Assembly (NCBI GenBank): GCA_001567485.1 | Contig: JZRA01000142.1 | Coordinates: 62,001-126,000 of the forward strand | Length of the DNA stretch: 64,000 nucleotides | From: Chloroflexi bacterium OLB13 | GTDB lineage: Bacteria > Chloroflexota > Anaerolineae > Aggregatilineales > Phototrophicaceae | Direction of reading: 5' to 3' | Part shown: piece by piece, positions 34,970-43,572 of the stretch | How positions within the stretch are numbered: the stretch's first letter is position 1 | How the letters are laid out: every line of letters starts with the position of its first letter | Program-made: the position numbers and the translations under genes | The notes under the pieces: model-generated | What the model was told of the DNA's origin: nothing | Database searches by the model: none | What the model saw: only the letters and a program-made list of their open reading frames with translations

Positions 34970-36249
34970 AGGTTCATCTCCGCATGACGGGCTGCCGGCT
35001 GAATCAGGCCGAACTTGACGCGATGGCGCGCCAGTTCGCGGCGCAGGGACATGAGATCGTGCGCGAGGCCGGCGACGCCGATTGGCACGTCGTCAACACA
35101 TGCGCCGTGACGACGCACGCCGCCGCCAGTTCGCGTAAATTGATCCGTGAGCTGCATCGCGCACAGCCCGATGCGCAGATCACCGTCACCGGGTGCTACG
35201 CGCAGATCGCGCCGGAGGCGGTCGCCAAAATCGGCGGGGTCGTGCGCGTTGTGGACAACCTCGGCAAAGATACGCTGGTCGAGCAGCTGACCGGCCAGCC
35301 TGCGATGCCGTTCGATGCCGAGCCGGTCGCTCGCGAGGCGATCCCCGGCCGCACCCGCGCGTTCGTCAAAGTACAGGACGGCTGCGACAACGCTTGCACA
35401 TTCTGCATCACCACGGTGGCGCGCGGCGCAGGCCGCAGCCGCCCGCTGGAGGAGGTCGTCGCGGAAGTGCGCGCGCTGCACACGATGGGTTATCAAGAGG
35501 CGGTGCTGACCGGCGTGCATCTCGGCAGTTACGGGCACGATCACGGCAGCCCCGACGGCCTGCGCGATCTCGTGTCCGCCCTGTTGGCCGGCACCGAAAT
35601 CCCGCGCCTGCGCTTGTCCTCGCTTGAGCCGTGGGATCTCGATCCGGCATTCTTCGCGCTGTGGGCGGACGAGCCGCGCCTATGCCGCCATCTGCACCTG
35701 CCGCTGCAATCCGGCTGTGATCGCACGCTTAAACGGATGCTGCGCCGCACGTCGCAGGTGTCGTTTGCGGCGTTGGTGGAGGCCGCACGCACAGCCGCGC
35801 CGGACATGGCGATCACCACCGACGTGATCGCGGGCTTTCCCGGCGAGACCGACGACGAATTCAACGAGAGCACGGCGTTCATCGAAGCGATGGATTTCGC
35901 CGGTCTGCACGTCTTTCCATACAGCCCGCGCCCCGGCACCGCCGCCGCCCGCATGAAGGGTCAGACGCCCCATGACGTGCGCCAGCGCCGCGCACAGCAG
36001 TTGCTCGCGTACAGCGCCGCCCAAACTGAGGCTTTCGCGGCGCGCTTCAGCGGTCATGTCCGCCCTGTTTTGTGGGAGAACGTGGCCGGCGCGACCCAAG
36101 ACGGGTTCCTCAATGTGGGGTATACTGACAACTATGTGCGAGTCCGCTGCACCCACCCGCGCGCGCTGACCGGCATGATTACGCCAGCCCGGCTCGGTTT
36201 GGGACAGCTGCGCACCTACGCAACGGCCGTTCCCATCTTGGAAGGATGA
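34966..36249 (+). CDS. mtaB: tRNA N6-threonylcarbamoyladenosine(37) methylthiotransferase MtaB-like
   Basis: 427 residues from GTG 34966. The methylthiotransferase N-terminal domain has its three cluster cysteines in TGCRLNQAE, NTCAVT and TGCYAQI. The radical-SAM domain has DGCDNACTFCITT (CxxxCxxC) near residue 138, and a short TRAM-like tail ends the protein. MtaB converts t6A37 to ms2t6A37 in tRNAs reading ANN codons. MiaB and RimO are close relatives; NQAEL and length favour MtaB. Translation is coupled to the previous gene. Confidence 0.88.
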   Translation: MKVHLRMTGCRLNQAELDAMARQFAAQGHEIVREAGDADWHVVNTCAVTTHAAASSRKLIRELHRAQPDAQITVTGCYAQIAPEAVAKIGGVVRVVDNLGKDTLVEQLTGQPAMPFDAEPVAREAIPGRTRAFVKVQDGCDNACTFCITTVARGAGRSRPLEEVVAEVRALHTMGYQEAVLTGVHLGSYGHDHGSPDGLRDLVSALLAGTEIPRLRLSSLEPWDLDPAFFALWADEPRLCRHLHLPLQSGCDRTLKRMLRRTSQVSFAALVEAARTAAPDMAITTDVIAGFPGETDDEFNESTAFIEAMDFAGLHVFPYSPRPGTAAARMKGQTPHDVRQRRAQQLLAYSAAQTEAFAARFSGHVRPVLWENVAGATQDGFLNVGYTDNYVRVRCTHPRALTGMITPARLGLGQLRTYATAVPILEG

Positions 36250-36250
36250 T

Positions 36251-36700
36251 ATGACCGACCTCCGCACCGCGCTCACCGCCGCGCTGAAAGAGGCGATGCT
36301 TGGCAAAGACAACCTGCGCCGCGACGTGGTGCGCGGCTTGCAGAGCGCCATCAAGCAGGTCGAGATCGACACCCGCGCCACCCTCAGCGACGACGAAATC
36401 CTCGCCGTGCTCATCAAAGAGGCCAAGAAACGCCGCGAGGCCATCGAAGAAGCGACCAAGGCCCGCCGTGACGACCTCGTCGCCAGCGAGACGGCCGAGC
36501 TGACGATCATCGAGACGTTCCTGCCGCGTCAGCTCTCGCTGGACGAGCTGAAGCGGATCGCCGCAGAGGTGATCGCGCAGGTCGGCGCGAACGGGCCGAA
36601 GGATCAATCGAAAGTGATGGGGCCGATCATGGCTCGCGTCAAAGGGCAGGCGGACGGCAAGCTCGTCAACCAAGCTGTCCGGGAGCTGCTCAACGGTTAG
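36251..36700 (+). CDS. yqeY: GatB/YqeY domain-containing protein
   Basis: 149 residues, the usual YqeY size. Two helical subdomains: LTAALKEAMLGKDNLRRDVVRGLQSAIKQVEID, EILAVLIKEAKKRREAIEE and FLPRQLSLDELKRIAAEVIAQ, ending GPIMARVKGQADGKLVNQAVRELL. YqeY shares the tail domain of the GatB amidotransferase subunit and is thought to bind tRNA. It starts directly after mtaB and ends 3 nt before the pgpH-like gene, so it is within the operon. Confidence 0.9.
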   Translation: MTDLRTALTAALKEAMLGKDNLRRDVVRGLQSAIKQVEIDTRATLSDDEILAVLIKEAKKRREAIEEATKARRDDLVASETAELTIIETFLPRQLSLDELKRIAAEVIAQVGANGPKDQSKVMGPIMARVKGQADGKLVNQAVRELLNG

Positions 36701-36703
36701 CGC

Positions 36704-38974
36704 ATGATACCGGCGCTTGCGGATTTCTTGCACCGGCGCTTCGGCGTTCCGCGTGCGCAGGCCGTCAAACGGCTGACTGCGGCGGCCGTGATTGCTGTCG
36801 CGATCGCGCTGGTAGCCGTATCCACCGTCATCATCGCGTTCGACTCGATCCTGCCCGGCCGATCGCTCGCGAGCAGCTTGGAGGTCGGGCAGGTCGCCCC
36901 GCGCGATTTTCACGCGCCGATCAGCCGCAGTTACGTCAGCAACGTCCTCACCGATCTGCGGCGTGAAGAGGCGCGCGCCTCGACCGCGCCGGTTTATAAC
37001 CCGCCCGACCTCAACGTCGCCCGCGTGCAAACCAGCTTGGCAGCGCGCATCCTCGAATTCATCGACAACGTCCGGCGCGACCCATACGCGACCGTCGCGC
37101 AGAAGATCGACGATTTCCAGCAGATCACGGCGCTGCGCCTCGACGAGCAGACGACCGCCGAGCCAATCGCGGCGATGACCGACGAGCAGTGGGCGCTCAT
37201 CCGCGCCGAGACGCTGCGCCTGCTTGAAAACGTGATGCAGGACAGCATCCGCGAAAGCGAAGTCACCAGCATCCTCGAACGCCTGCCCAATCAGGTCAGT
37301 TTGCGCTTCGACAGCCGCGATGTCGCGATCATCGTGGACATCGTCAGCGACTTGATCCGCCCGAACCGGACGCTCAACGCCGCCTCGACACAGGCCGCGC
37401 GCGAAGCGGCCGCGCAGGCCGTCCCTGAGCAGATCAGCAGTTTCCAGCGCGGGCAGATCGTCGTCAGCTCCGGCACGAAACTGGAGCCAGCGGATGTCGA
37501 GGCGCTCGAACAACTTGGCCTGCTTCAGCCGCCCGATCAGCGCTTTCCGATTGTGATGCGCGCCGTCATCGGGTCGCTGATGGTGCTGGTGATGTTCGGC
37601 ACGTATTTGGCCCGCTGGCGTAACGCGCTGCTCGAAGGCCAGCCTCGCCTGCTCGCGCTGTTGGTCGGGCTGTTCGTGGCGATGCTGGGCGCTGCGCGGG
37701 TCGCCACCGGCAGCGAGATCTACATCTTCCCGGCCGGGGTGCTTGCGCTGCTGTATGTCGCCATCGCCGGGCCGGATGTCGCGCTGATCGGCACGCTCGG
37801 CTACGCGTTTCTGGTCGGCTTGATGGCGGGTAACGGCTTCGAGGTCTCGGTGCTGATTGCCGCGGCCGGGATCACCGGCACGCTGGTGCTGCGACGCACC
37901 GACCGGCTCAATACGTACATTTTCGCCGGGCTGTTGGTGGCGTTCGTGAACATCGCGGTGCTGTTCACGTTCAACCTCGCGCAGGAAGGCACAACGTCCG
38001 AACGCTGGCTGGAACTGCTCGTGTTCTGCGTGCTGAACGGCATCATCACCGCGGCGCTGTCGCTGGTCGGGTTGTACGTGCTGGGCGGCGTGTTCAACCT
38101 GCCCACCATCCTGCGCCTGAACGAACTCAGCCAGCCGAGTCATCCGCTGCTGGTGCGCCTGCTGCGCGAAGCCCCCGGCACCTATCAACATTCCCTGCAA
38201 GTCGCCAACTTGAGCGAGCAGGCCGCGGCGAAAATCGGGGCGAACGCGTTTCTCGTGTCGGTCGCAGCGCTGTACCACGACATCGGCAAGCTGTCGAACC
38301 CGGCGTTTTTCTCCGAGAATCAGCGCGGCAGCGAAAGCCCGCACGACCTGCTCAACGATCCGCAGCGCAGCGCGCAGATCATCATTCACCATGTGGTCGA
38401 GGGCGAACGGATGGCGCTGGAACACCGCCTGCCGCAGCGCATCCGCGACTTCATCCGCGAGCATCACGGCACGTCGCTGGTCAAGGTATTCTATCAGCAG
38501 GCCGTGATCGCCGCTGGCGACGACGCTAGCAAGGTCGATATCCGTAATTTCCGCTATCCCGGCCCACGCCCGCAGACAAAGGAAACCGGCATCATGCTGC
38601 TGGCCGACAGCTGCGAGGCGGCGCTGCGCTCGACCGATCCGCAAAGCCGCAGCGACATCAAGGCGCAGGTCACCAAGATCATCAACGGCTATCGCGACGG
38701 CGGCCAGTTAGACGACAGTGGGTTGACGCTCAAGGACATCAAGCAAATCGAGCGCATTTTCGTCGATATGATCGAGGCGACGCTCCACCCGCGCATCAAC
38801 TACGACGCGGTGATCAGTAAAGCGCGGCGAACACAGTCGATGCGCGCCGTCGTGCCTGCCGAGGCCGCGCAGTGGACGCCGGACAACCGCGGGCCTTCGA
38901 CCGGCGGGCTGGATGTCCCGAGCCAACAGGATGATGAGGAATTCGGAGATGACCACGCCCGAGCTTGGGATTAA
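36704..38974 (+). CDS. pgpH: 7TM-HD phosphodiesterase, PgpH/YqfF type (c-di-AMP hydrolase)
   Basis: 756 residues. One N-terminal helix (about 25-48), then an extracellular 7TMR-HDED domain (about 50-280), seven membrane helices (about 285-480), then the HD domain with PGTYQHSLQVANLSEQAA and ALYHDIGKLSNPAFFSENQ (HDIG near residue 524), TIIIHHVVEG-like and FIREHHGTSLVKVF. PgpH proteins degrade cyclic di-AMP to pApA, controlling osmotic and wall homeostasis. All HD metal ligands appear present. The tail after residue 710 is extended. Its 3' end overlaps ybeY, a neighbour in many Gram-positive genomes. Confidence 0.92.
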   Translation: MIPALADFLHRRFGVPRAQAVKRLTAAAVIAVAIALVAVSTVIIAFDSILPGRSLASSLEVGQVAPRDFHAPISRSYVSNVLTDLRREEARASTAPVYNPPDLNVARVQTSLAARILEFIDNVRRDPYATVAQKIDDFQQITALRLDEQTTAEPIAAMTDEQWALIRAETLRLLENVMQDSIRESEVTSILERLPNQVSLRFDSRDVAIIVDIVSDLIRPNRTLNAASTQAAREAAAQAVPEQISSFQRGQIVVSSGTKLEPADVEALEQLGLLQPPDQRFPIVMRAVIGSLMVLVMFGTYLARWRNALLEGQPRLLALLVGLFVAMLGAARVATGSEIYIFPAGVLALLYVAIAGPDVALIGTLGYAFLVGLMAGNGFEVSVLIAAAGITGTLVLRRTDRLNTYIFAGLLVAFVNIAVLFTFNLAQEGTTSERWLELLVFCVLNGIITAALSLVGLYVLGGVFNLPTILRLNELSQPSHPLLVRLLREAPGTYQHSLQVANLSEQAAAKIGANAFLVSVAALYHDIGKLSNPAFFSENQRGSESPHDLLNDPQRSAQIIIHHVVEGERMALEHRLPQRIRDFIREHHGTSLVKVFYQQAVIAAGDDASKVDIRNFRYPGPRPQTKETGIMLLADSCEAALRSTDPQSRSDIKAQVTKIINGYRDGGQLDDSGLTLKDIKQIERIFVDMIEATLHPRINYDAVISKARRTQSMRAVVPAEAAQWTPDNRGPSTGGLDVPSQQDDEEFGDDHARAWD

Positions 38975-39455
38975 GATCGAAAACACGCGCGACTACCCGG
39001 TCAACGCCGATCGGCTGATCTACGCGGCACGCCTCACCCTCAAACAGAACGAGGCGACCGACCGCGGCGGGATCACCATCGTGCTCACCGGCGATGACGA
39101 GGTGCGCGCGCTCAACCGCGAATACCGGCATTTCGACAGCGTCACCGACGTGCTGACGTTCCCGGCCTACCCGCTGCCGGATGACATCGTACAGGAGATG
39201 GACGAGCCGCCGTATCTGGGCGATCTGGTGATCGCCTATCCGTACACCTGTGCGCAGGCGGAACGGCTCGGCCATTCGCCCGCCGACAGCCTCTCGCTGT
39301 TGGTCGTCCACGGCACGCTGCATTTGCTCGGCCACGATCACGACACACCCGAACGGCGCGCGGCCATGTGGGATGTGCAGGCGAACGCCCTGCGCGCATT
39401 GAGTATTTCGGAGGACATCGTGCCGTGGCTGGAGGGCGCGGATCATGGCGGATGA
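38949..39455 (+). CDS. ybeY: endoribonuclease YbeY
   Basis: 168 residues from ATG 38949, which has AGGA eight bases upstream. ATG codons at 38931 and 38934 are alternatives. The zinc motif HGTLHLLGHDHDTPE (HxxxHxxGxxH) identifies the family. LNREYRHFDSVTDVLTFPAYPLPD and LGDLVIAYPYTCAQAERLGHS are also characteristic. YbeY acts in 16S rRNA 3' maturation and ribosome quality control. It overlaps pgpH at the start and dgkA by 11 nt at the end. Confidence 0.93.
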   Translation: MTTPELGIKIENTRDYPVNADRLIYAARLTLKQNEATDRGGITIVLTGDDEVRALNREYRHFDSVTDVLTFPAYPLPDDIVQEMDEPPYLGDLVIAYPYTCAQAERLGHSPADSLSLLVVHGTLHLLGHDHDTPERRAAMWDVQANALRALSISEDIVPWLEGADHGG

Positions 39456-39888
39456 CACCCGGCCTAACTGGCTGGATCGGCTGACCAGCACAGCGCGCAT
39501 CAACCCGGACGACTTCAGCTACAAGATCAGCCGCAACCGCGCCGTCAGTCTGGGCTATGCGCTGGCGGGCTGGTTGTACATGCTGCGCTGGCAGCGCAAC
39601 ACCCGGATTCAGGGCGTGGCGAGTCTGGTAGTGCTGGCGCTGGCCGTGCTGCTGCGGGTCAGCTTTGTCGAACTCGCAATCCTGATTCTGTCGATCACAA
39701 TCGTATGGATGGCCGAGTTTATCAACGCCGCCGTCGAAGCGGTGGTCAACCTCGCGTCGCCGGATTATCATCCTATGGCGAAAGTCGCCAAGGATGTCGC
39801 CGCTGCGGCCGTGCTGCTCGGCGTCGTCGCGTCGGTGTTGATCGGCCTGCTGATCTTCGGCCCGCCGCTCCTCGATCTGGTCACCTAG
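39445..39888 (+). CDS. dgkA: diacylglycerol/undecaprenol kinase, DgkA family
   Basis: 147 residues, three membrane helices. The DgkA signature appears as IVWMAEFINAAVEAVVNLASPDYHPMAKVAKDVAAAAVLLGVV, with the catalytic Glu in the E-x-x-N-T/A-AVE segment. The N-terminal 45 residues include a cytoplasmic amphipathic stretch. Gram-positive homologues phosphorylate undecaprenol for lipid-carrier recycling. The ybeY-dgkA order is conserved in many bacteria. Confidence 0.88.
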   Translation: MADDTRPNWLDRLTSTARINPDDFSYKISRNRAVSLGYALAGWLYMLRWQRNTRIQGVASLVVLALAVLLRVSFVELAILILSITIVWMAEFINAAVEAVVNLASPDYHPMAKVAKDVAAAAVLLGVVASVLIGLLIFGPPLLDLVT

Positions 39889-39900
39889 GAGGAAGAAACC

Positions 39901-41262
39901 GTGGACGACCAGAGCCAGCCCCCAATGGATCCGAAATCATCGTCGACTGGCATCCCGGACAACGACGAATTCTTGAACAGCCTGTTTGCGGAGGCCAAGT
40001 CTAAACAGCCGCAAGAAGTCCCCAATACCGGCAAGGGCGGCCGCGCGCGCGAACGGTATCGCCGCCGGCGAGGCAGCAATCCGCCGCCAGACGTGCTGGC
40101 CGATACTGCTCCGACAGGTGAGACCGAGCGCACACCGCGCCGCCGGCGTGGAGAAGCCGCCCCGCCGCCGCAGGTCACGCCGCGCCTGCGCCGGCAGCAG
40201 GTGGCCGTGCCGGGCGGGCCGAAGCTGCCGCCGATTGACTGGGTGCGATGGCGCCCGTATCTGTTCGGCGCCGGGGCCATCGCGGCCGTGATTCTCATAA
40301 TCGTCGTACTCGGACTGTTCAAGAACGAACCCGCGCCGACATACCCCAATTCCCTCTGGCTCGGCTCCGAATACAGCTTCGCCGAACGCAGCGATGAAGA
40401 CGTAGCGGCGCTCGTCGCGCGGCTGAAAGCGCAGCAGATCGGCACCGTGTACGCGTGGACGAGCTTCCTCAAGAGCGATAACACGTGGAGCGGTCTGTTC
40501 GACAGCACCAACACGTTCGAGGAGATGCGGCCCAACGTCGAGAAGTTCATCCAGCAGTTTCGCGCGGCGTATCCTGAGGCGACGCTGTACGGCTGGGTCG
40601 GCTTTCCGATCAGCGCGCGCGACGAGAACGGCGCGTACAACCTCAATGACCCGGCCGTCATTCAGATCGTCGCGGACTTCGCCGCCGAGCTGGTCAACGA
40701 GCTGGGCTACGACGGCGTCATGCTCAACGCCGAGCTGGTGTTTCAGGACAGCGCCGACGATTATCTTGCGCTGCTGCGGGCTGTCCGCCGCGCGGTCGGC
40801 GATGCCAACCTCGCGGTCGCGGTGATCCCCGACTGGTCACCGGCAGAGGCCAATATCCCCAAGCCGCCGCTGATCGCGCCCGGAACCGAATACACCACCG
40901 CGTTCAAGCAGCAGATCGCCCTGCTGGTCGACGAGATCGTTGTGATGGCCTATAACTCCGGCCTGTCCTCGCCGGTCGACTACAGCCAGTGGGTCGCCTA
41001 CCAGACCGCGACGTATGCCCGTGCGATCGCGGCTGTCGACGGCGGGGCCGAGGTGCGCATCGCGATCCCGACCTTCAACGAGGTATCCACCGATCACAAC
41101 CCGACCGTCGAGAACATCCCGGCGGCGGTCGAAGGCGTCGTCGAGGGCTTGACTCAAGCTGGGGACGCGTCGGCGGCGATTGAGGGCATCTCGATCTTCG
41201 CCGAATACACCACCGTCGAAGAAGAGTGGCGCCAGTTCGAGCAGTTTTGGGTGCAAAGGTAG
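39901..41262 (+). CDS. membrane-anchored GH18-like TIM-barrel protein
   Basis: 453 residues from GTG 39901, preceded by AGGAGG. A cytoplasmic tail of about 115 residues is very rich in Arg, Pro and Gln (RARERYRRRRGSNPPP). One membrane helix follows (YLFGAGAIAAVILIIVVLGLF, about 117-137), then an external barrel: YAWTSFLKSDNTW, LYGWVGFPISARD, LGYDGVMLNAELVFQ and IVVMAYNSG. The GH18 catalytic motif DGxDxDxE reads DGVMLNAE, so only the terminal Glu is kept. It may be a spore-wall/YaaH-like or carbohydrate-binding relative. The long basic tail is unusual. Confidence 0.65.
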   Translation: MDDQSQPPMDPKSSSTGIPDNDEFLNSLFAEAKSKQPQEVPNTGKGGRARERYRRRRGSNPPPDVLADTAPTGETERTPRRRRGEAAPPPQVTPRLRRQQVAVPGGPKLPPIDWVRWRPYLFGAGAIAAVILIIVVLGLFKNEPAPTYPNSLWLGSEYSFAERSDEDVAALVARLKAQQIGTVYAWTSFLKSDNTWSGLFDSTNTFEEMRPNVEKFIQQFRAAYPEATLYGWVGFPISARDENGAYNLNDPAVIQIVADFAAELVNELGYDGVMLNAELVFQDSADDYLALLRAVRRAVGDANLAVAVIPDWSPAEANIPKPPLIAPGTEYTTAFKQQIALLVDEIVVMAYNSGLSSPVDYSQWVAYQTATYARAIAAVDGGAEVRIAIPTFNEVSTDHNPTVENIPAAVEGVVEGLTQAGDASAAIEGISIFAEYTTVEEEWRQFEQFWVQR

Positions 41263-41269
41263 CCCCTAC

Positions 41270-42106
41270 ATGCCGATATTCATTCGCGTGCTGACGCCGG
41301 ATGGCAGCCTTCATCCCGTCGACTACGAAGCCTCGTCACTGGCGGACGCCGGGCGCTACGAGCCGGACGACGGCGTGTATACGATCACCAACACGTTCGA
41401 GATCACCAAGGCGCTCAAGCTGGACGCCCACTTCGACCGGCTCGAAGACTCGGCCCGCCGCGCCGGAATCACGCTCGGACTGACGCGCAGTCTGATCCGG
41501 GCGGCCCTACGCCGCTGCATCCTCGACTTCAACGCAGGTAATGTGCGCTGGCGTGTGACGATTGGCGCGGCGGCCCCCGATAAGGCGATCATCTCGCTCG
41601 AACCGTTCACGCCGCTGACAACCGAGTTCATCCTGCGTGGGGTGCGCGTCATCAGCGCGCCCAACGCCGCCCGTCACAACGCCGCGGCCAAGACCACCGG
41701 CTGGATGCACGCGCGCGAGGCGTTGATCGCCGCTCAACCTCCCGGTATCTACGACACGATCCTGCAGGACGCGGACGGCCATCTGCTCGAAGGACTCGGC
41801 GCGAACTTCTATGCGATCCGCGGAGGCATGCTGTACACCGCGCCGGTCGGCATGGTGCTGGGCGGGATCAGCCGACAGATCGTGTTCGAGGTCGGCCAGC
41901 GCATCATCCCGATAGTCGAGGCACCGGTCAAAGCGGACGAGGTCGCATCGCTCGACGAAGCGTTTATCAGCAGCGCCAGCCGGGGGATCGTGCCGGTGAT
42001 CGAGATTGACGGGCATGCGCTCGGAGCCGGCAGGCCGGGCGTGTGGACGCTGCGCCTGCGTGATGCGTATCAGGCGTGGGTCGGTGCGCACTTGGAGGAG
42101 ATTTAG
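41270..42106 (+). CDS. class IV aminotransferase (BCAT/ADC-lyase-like PLP enzyme)
   Basis: 278 residues. FEITKALKLDAHFDRLEDSARRAGI is the family N-terminal block. The PLP lysine is expected in AAAKTTGWMHAREAL. LQDADGHLLEGLGANFYAIRGGMLYTAPVGMVLGGISRQIVFEVG is the cofactor-phosphate region, and VASLDEAFISSASRGIVPVIEIDG the C-terminal hallmark. The group includes branched-chain and D-amino-acid transaminases and aminodeoxychorismate lyase; the substrate is undetermined. ATG 41270 is chosen over an upstream frame lying inside the previous gene. Its stop overlaps the next start (TAGTG). Confidence 0.85.
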   Translation: MPIFIRVLTPDGSLHPVDYEASSLADAGRYEPDDGVYTITNTFEITKALKLDAHFDRLEDSARRAGITLGLTRSLIRAALRRCILDFNAGNVRWRVTIGAAAPDKAIISLEPFTPLTTEFILRGVRVISAPNAARHNAAAKTTGWMHAREALIAAQPPGIYDTILQDADGHLLEGLGANFYAIRGGMLYTAPVGMVLGGISRQIVFEVGQRIIPIVEAPVKADEVASLDEAFISSASRGIVPVIEIDGHALGAGRPGVWTLRLRDAYQAWVGAHLEEI

Positions 42107-43139
42107 TGTTCCGGGCTGCGTTTCTGGGACTGCTCGCATTGGCCGTGTCCCCATCCTCCGCTTCTGCGCAGACCCCCGAGCCTGCGCCGTTCTGCATCAC
42201 AGCGTGGTATCCGTCCTCGCAGCATCGCGGGGGCTATGAGACGCTGATGACTCACAGCGACGTGATCGACGTCGTTAACCCATTCTGGTACACGCCCAAT
42301 CGAGATGGGACTCTACGCGCCGGGCCGGGCGCTGAGAACGCCGTCGAGATCGCCGCTTGGCGTGAGGCCGGTATGCCGATCATCCCCAGCTTGCACGCAG
42401 GCGACCCGGCCCTGATCACCGACCCGGCCCTGCGCGAGACGCACATCGCCGCCATCGTGGACTTGGCGCGCGCGCACGACTACGACGGGATCGACGTCGA
42501 CTATGAGGGGTTCCCGGTCGAAACGCGCGACGATTTCTCACTGTTTATCGAACAGCTCGCTGGCGCGCTGCACGCCGACGGACGGATTCTCAGCATCGCG
42601 GTGCACGCCAAGACCGACGATCAGGCGCGTGGGAAGGCCCGGCCGCACAGGACTGGCCGCGGCTCTCGGCGGCGGTCGACGTCTTCGCGATCATGACCTA
42701 TGACTTCGGCGGCGGGAACGCCCCTCCGATGCCGATTGGCCCGACGCCGTGGGTGATCGACGTGCTTGACTACGCCGCGACCATCACCGACTTACGCAAG
42801 GTGCGCATGGGCCTGCATCTTTACGGCTATCAGTGGATGCGCGCCGAGCCGCCAGCCTCGCCCATCACCTATGAAGACACCCAGCGCCTGATCGACGCAT
42901 TCGGGCCTGAGGTTCAGCGCGACCCATCGGATTTGGAGCCGTTCGTGGACTTCACGCCTGAGGACTTGCCACGGCGGATGATCTACTACGCCGATGCCGA
43001 AAGCGTGCGCTTCAAGCTCGGTCGTGTCTTGGACGCCCACCCTGAACTCGGCGGCATCGCCATTTGGGGCCTCGGCGGTGAAGACCCGGCCGTATGGGAT
43101 GTGCTGCGTGAGCTGCGCCCTGCGCCGTGCGGCGGTTGA
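42106..43139 (+). CDS. secreted GH18-like glycosyl hydrolase, split by a frameshift
   Basis: GTG 42106 follows GGAGGAG. Signal peptide VFRAAFLGLLALAVSPSSASAQ, then a GH18 (chitinase/YaaH-like) barrel: VDVVNPFWYTPNRDG-like strand, AREAGMPIIPSLHAGD, and DYDGIDVDYEGFP, the complete DGxDxDxE catalytic motif. At 42631-42633 the frame breaks; adding one G to the GGG run restores EGPAAQDWPRLSAAVDVFAIMTYDFGGG, the next strand of the barrel, and the rest (MGLHLYGYQWM, LGGIAIWGLGGEDP) runs to 43139. The restored protein is about 344 residues. Likely substrates are peptidoglycan or chitin-like glycans. Confidence 0.78.
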
Positions 43140-43167
43140 CACGGACATTTCGGGGCGATTGCAACAG

Positions 43168-43328
43168 TCACCCGCCCAATCGCACCCGCTCTCGCAAGGT
43201 GCGATACAACGCGATCTGGCGAAACAATTGACTGAGTGACCACAGCTGCGCGAATCGGGCGTTGTGCCGGCGGTTTTGGGGATGTGCAGGAAGATCAGGG
43301 TCTCGTATTGCCCAGTCATTGCATCCAT
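43168..43328 (-). pseudogene. sulfotransferase-family gene remnant
   Basis: From ATG 43328 (AAAGG upstream) the reading starts with a segment ending IFLHIPKTAGTT, the PAPS-binding N-terminal motif of the sulfotransferase 2 family. Similarity then stops at once. In another frame the following DNA reads LFRQIALYRTLRERVRLGG and a stop, which looks like a helical C-terminus of such proteins. The middle (normally 200 residues or more) is missing. It appears to be an internally deleted remnant. Confidence 0.45.
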
Positions 43329-43485
43329 ACGGTTTGCCTTTCATAGTCCGGCAAGAGTACCCGATGCGCGGCCGTCAGGCTACCAACGACATCGTTACTT
43401 CAGGCAAAGGGCAGTGATTGGGGTGCTAACCGACATAGGTATGAGTGCCCAATGAGCACATACGTACCAATTGCCTATGAACCTT

Positions 43486-43518
43486 AACACGCGCGCCGTC
43501 TTGACGCGCGCGTGTTTT
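43486..43518 (+). terminator. Rho-independent terminator-like hairpin
   Basis: An 11-bp stem (43486-43496 with 43506-43516) followed by TTTT. No complete plus-strand gene ends close by (nearest stop 43139), so it may belong to a deleted gene. Confidence 0.65.
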
Positions 43519-43572
43519 GAATATTATTAGTATTATGGATCAATCACAGAAAGTTGTGTTGAGATAAAGCGT

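Larger units (their letters stand above)
43140..43572. other. gene-poor region with gene remnant and terminator
   Basis: 433 nt without an intact gene. It holds a minus-strand sulfotransferase remnant (43168-43328), a plus-strand terminator-like hairpin (43486-43518) with no obvious parent gene, and AT-rich DNA from about 43517 on. TTGACG (43501-43506) with TATTAT or TTATTA near 43522-43529 could be a weak promoter for the next gene. Confidence 0.5.

Noticed and set aside
36179-38644. 821-codon open frame on the minus strand over pgpH
   Set aside because: Antisense to a certain pgpH-type gene, with Gln/His/Arg-rich low-quality protein.
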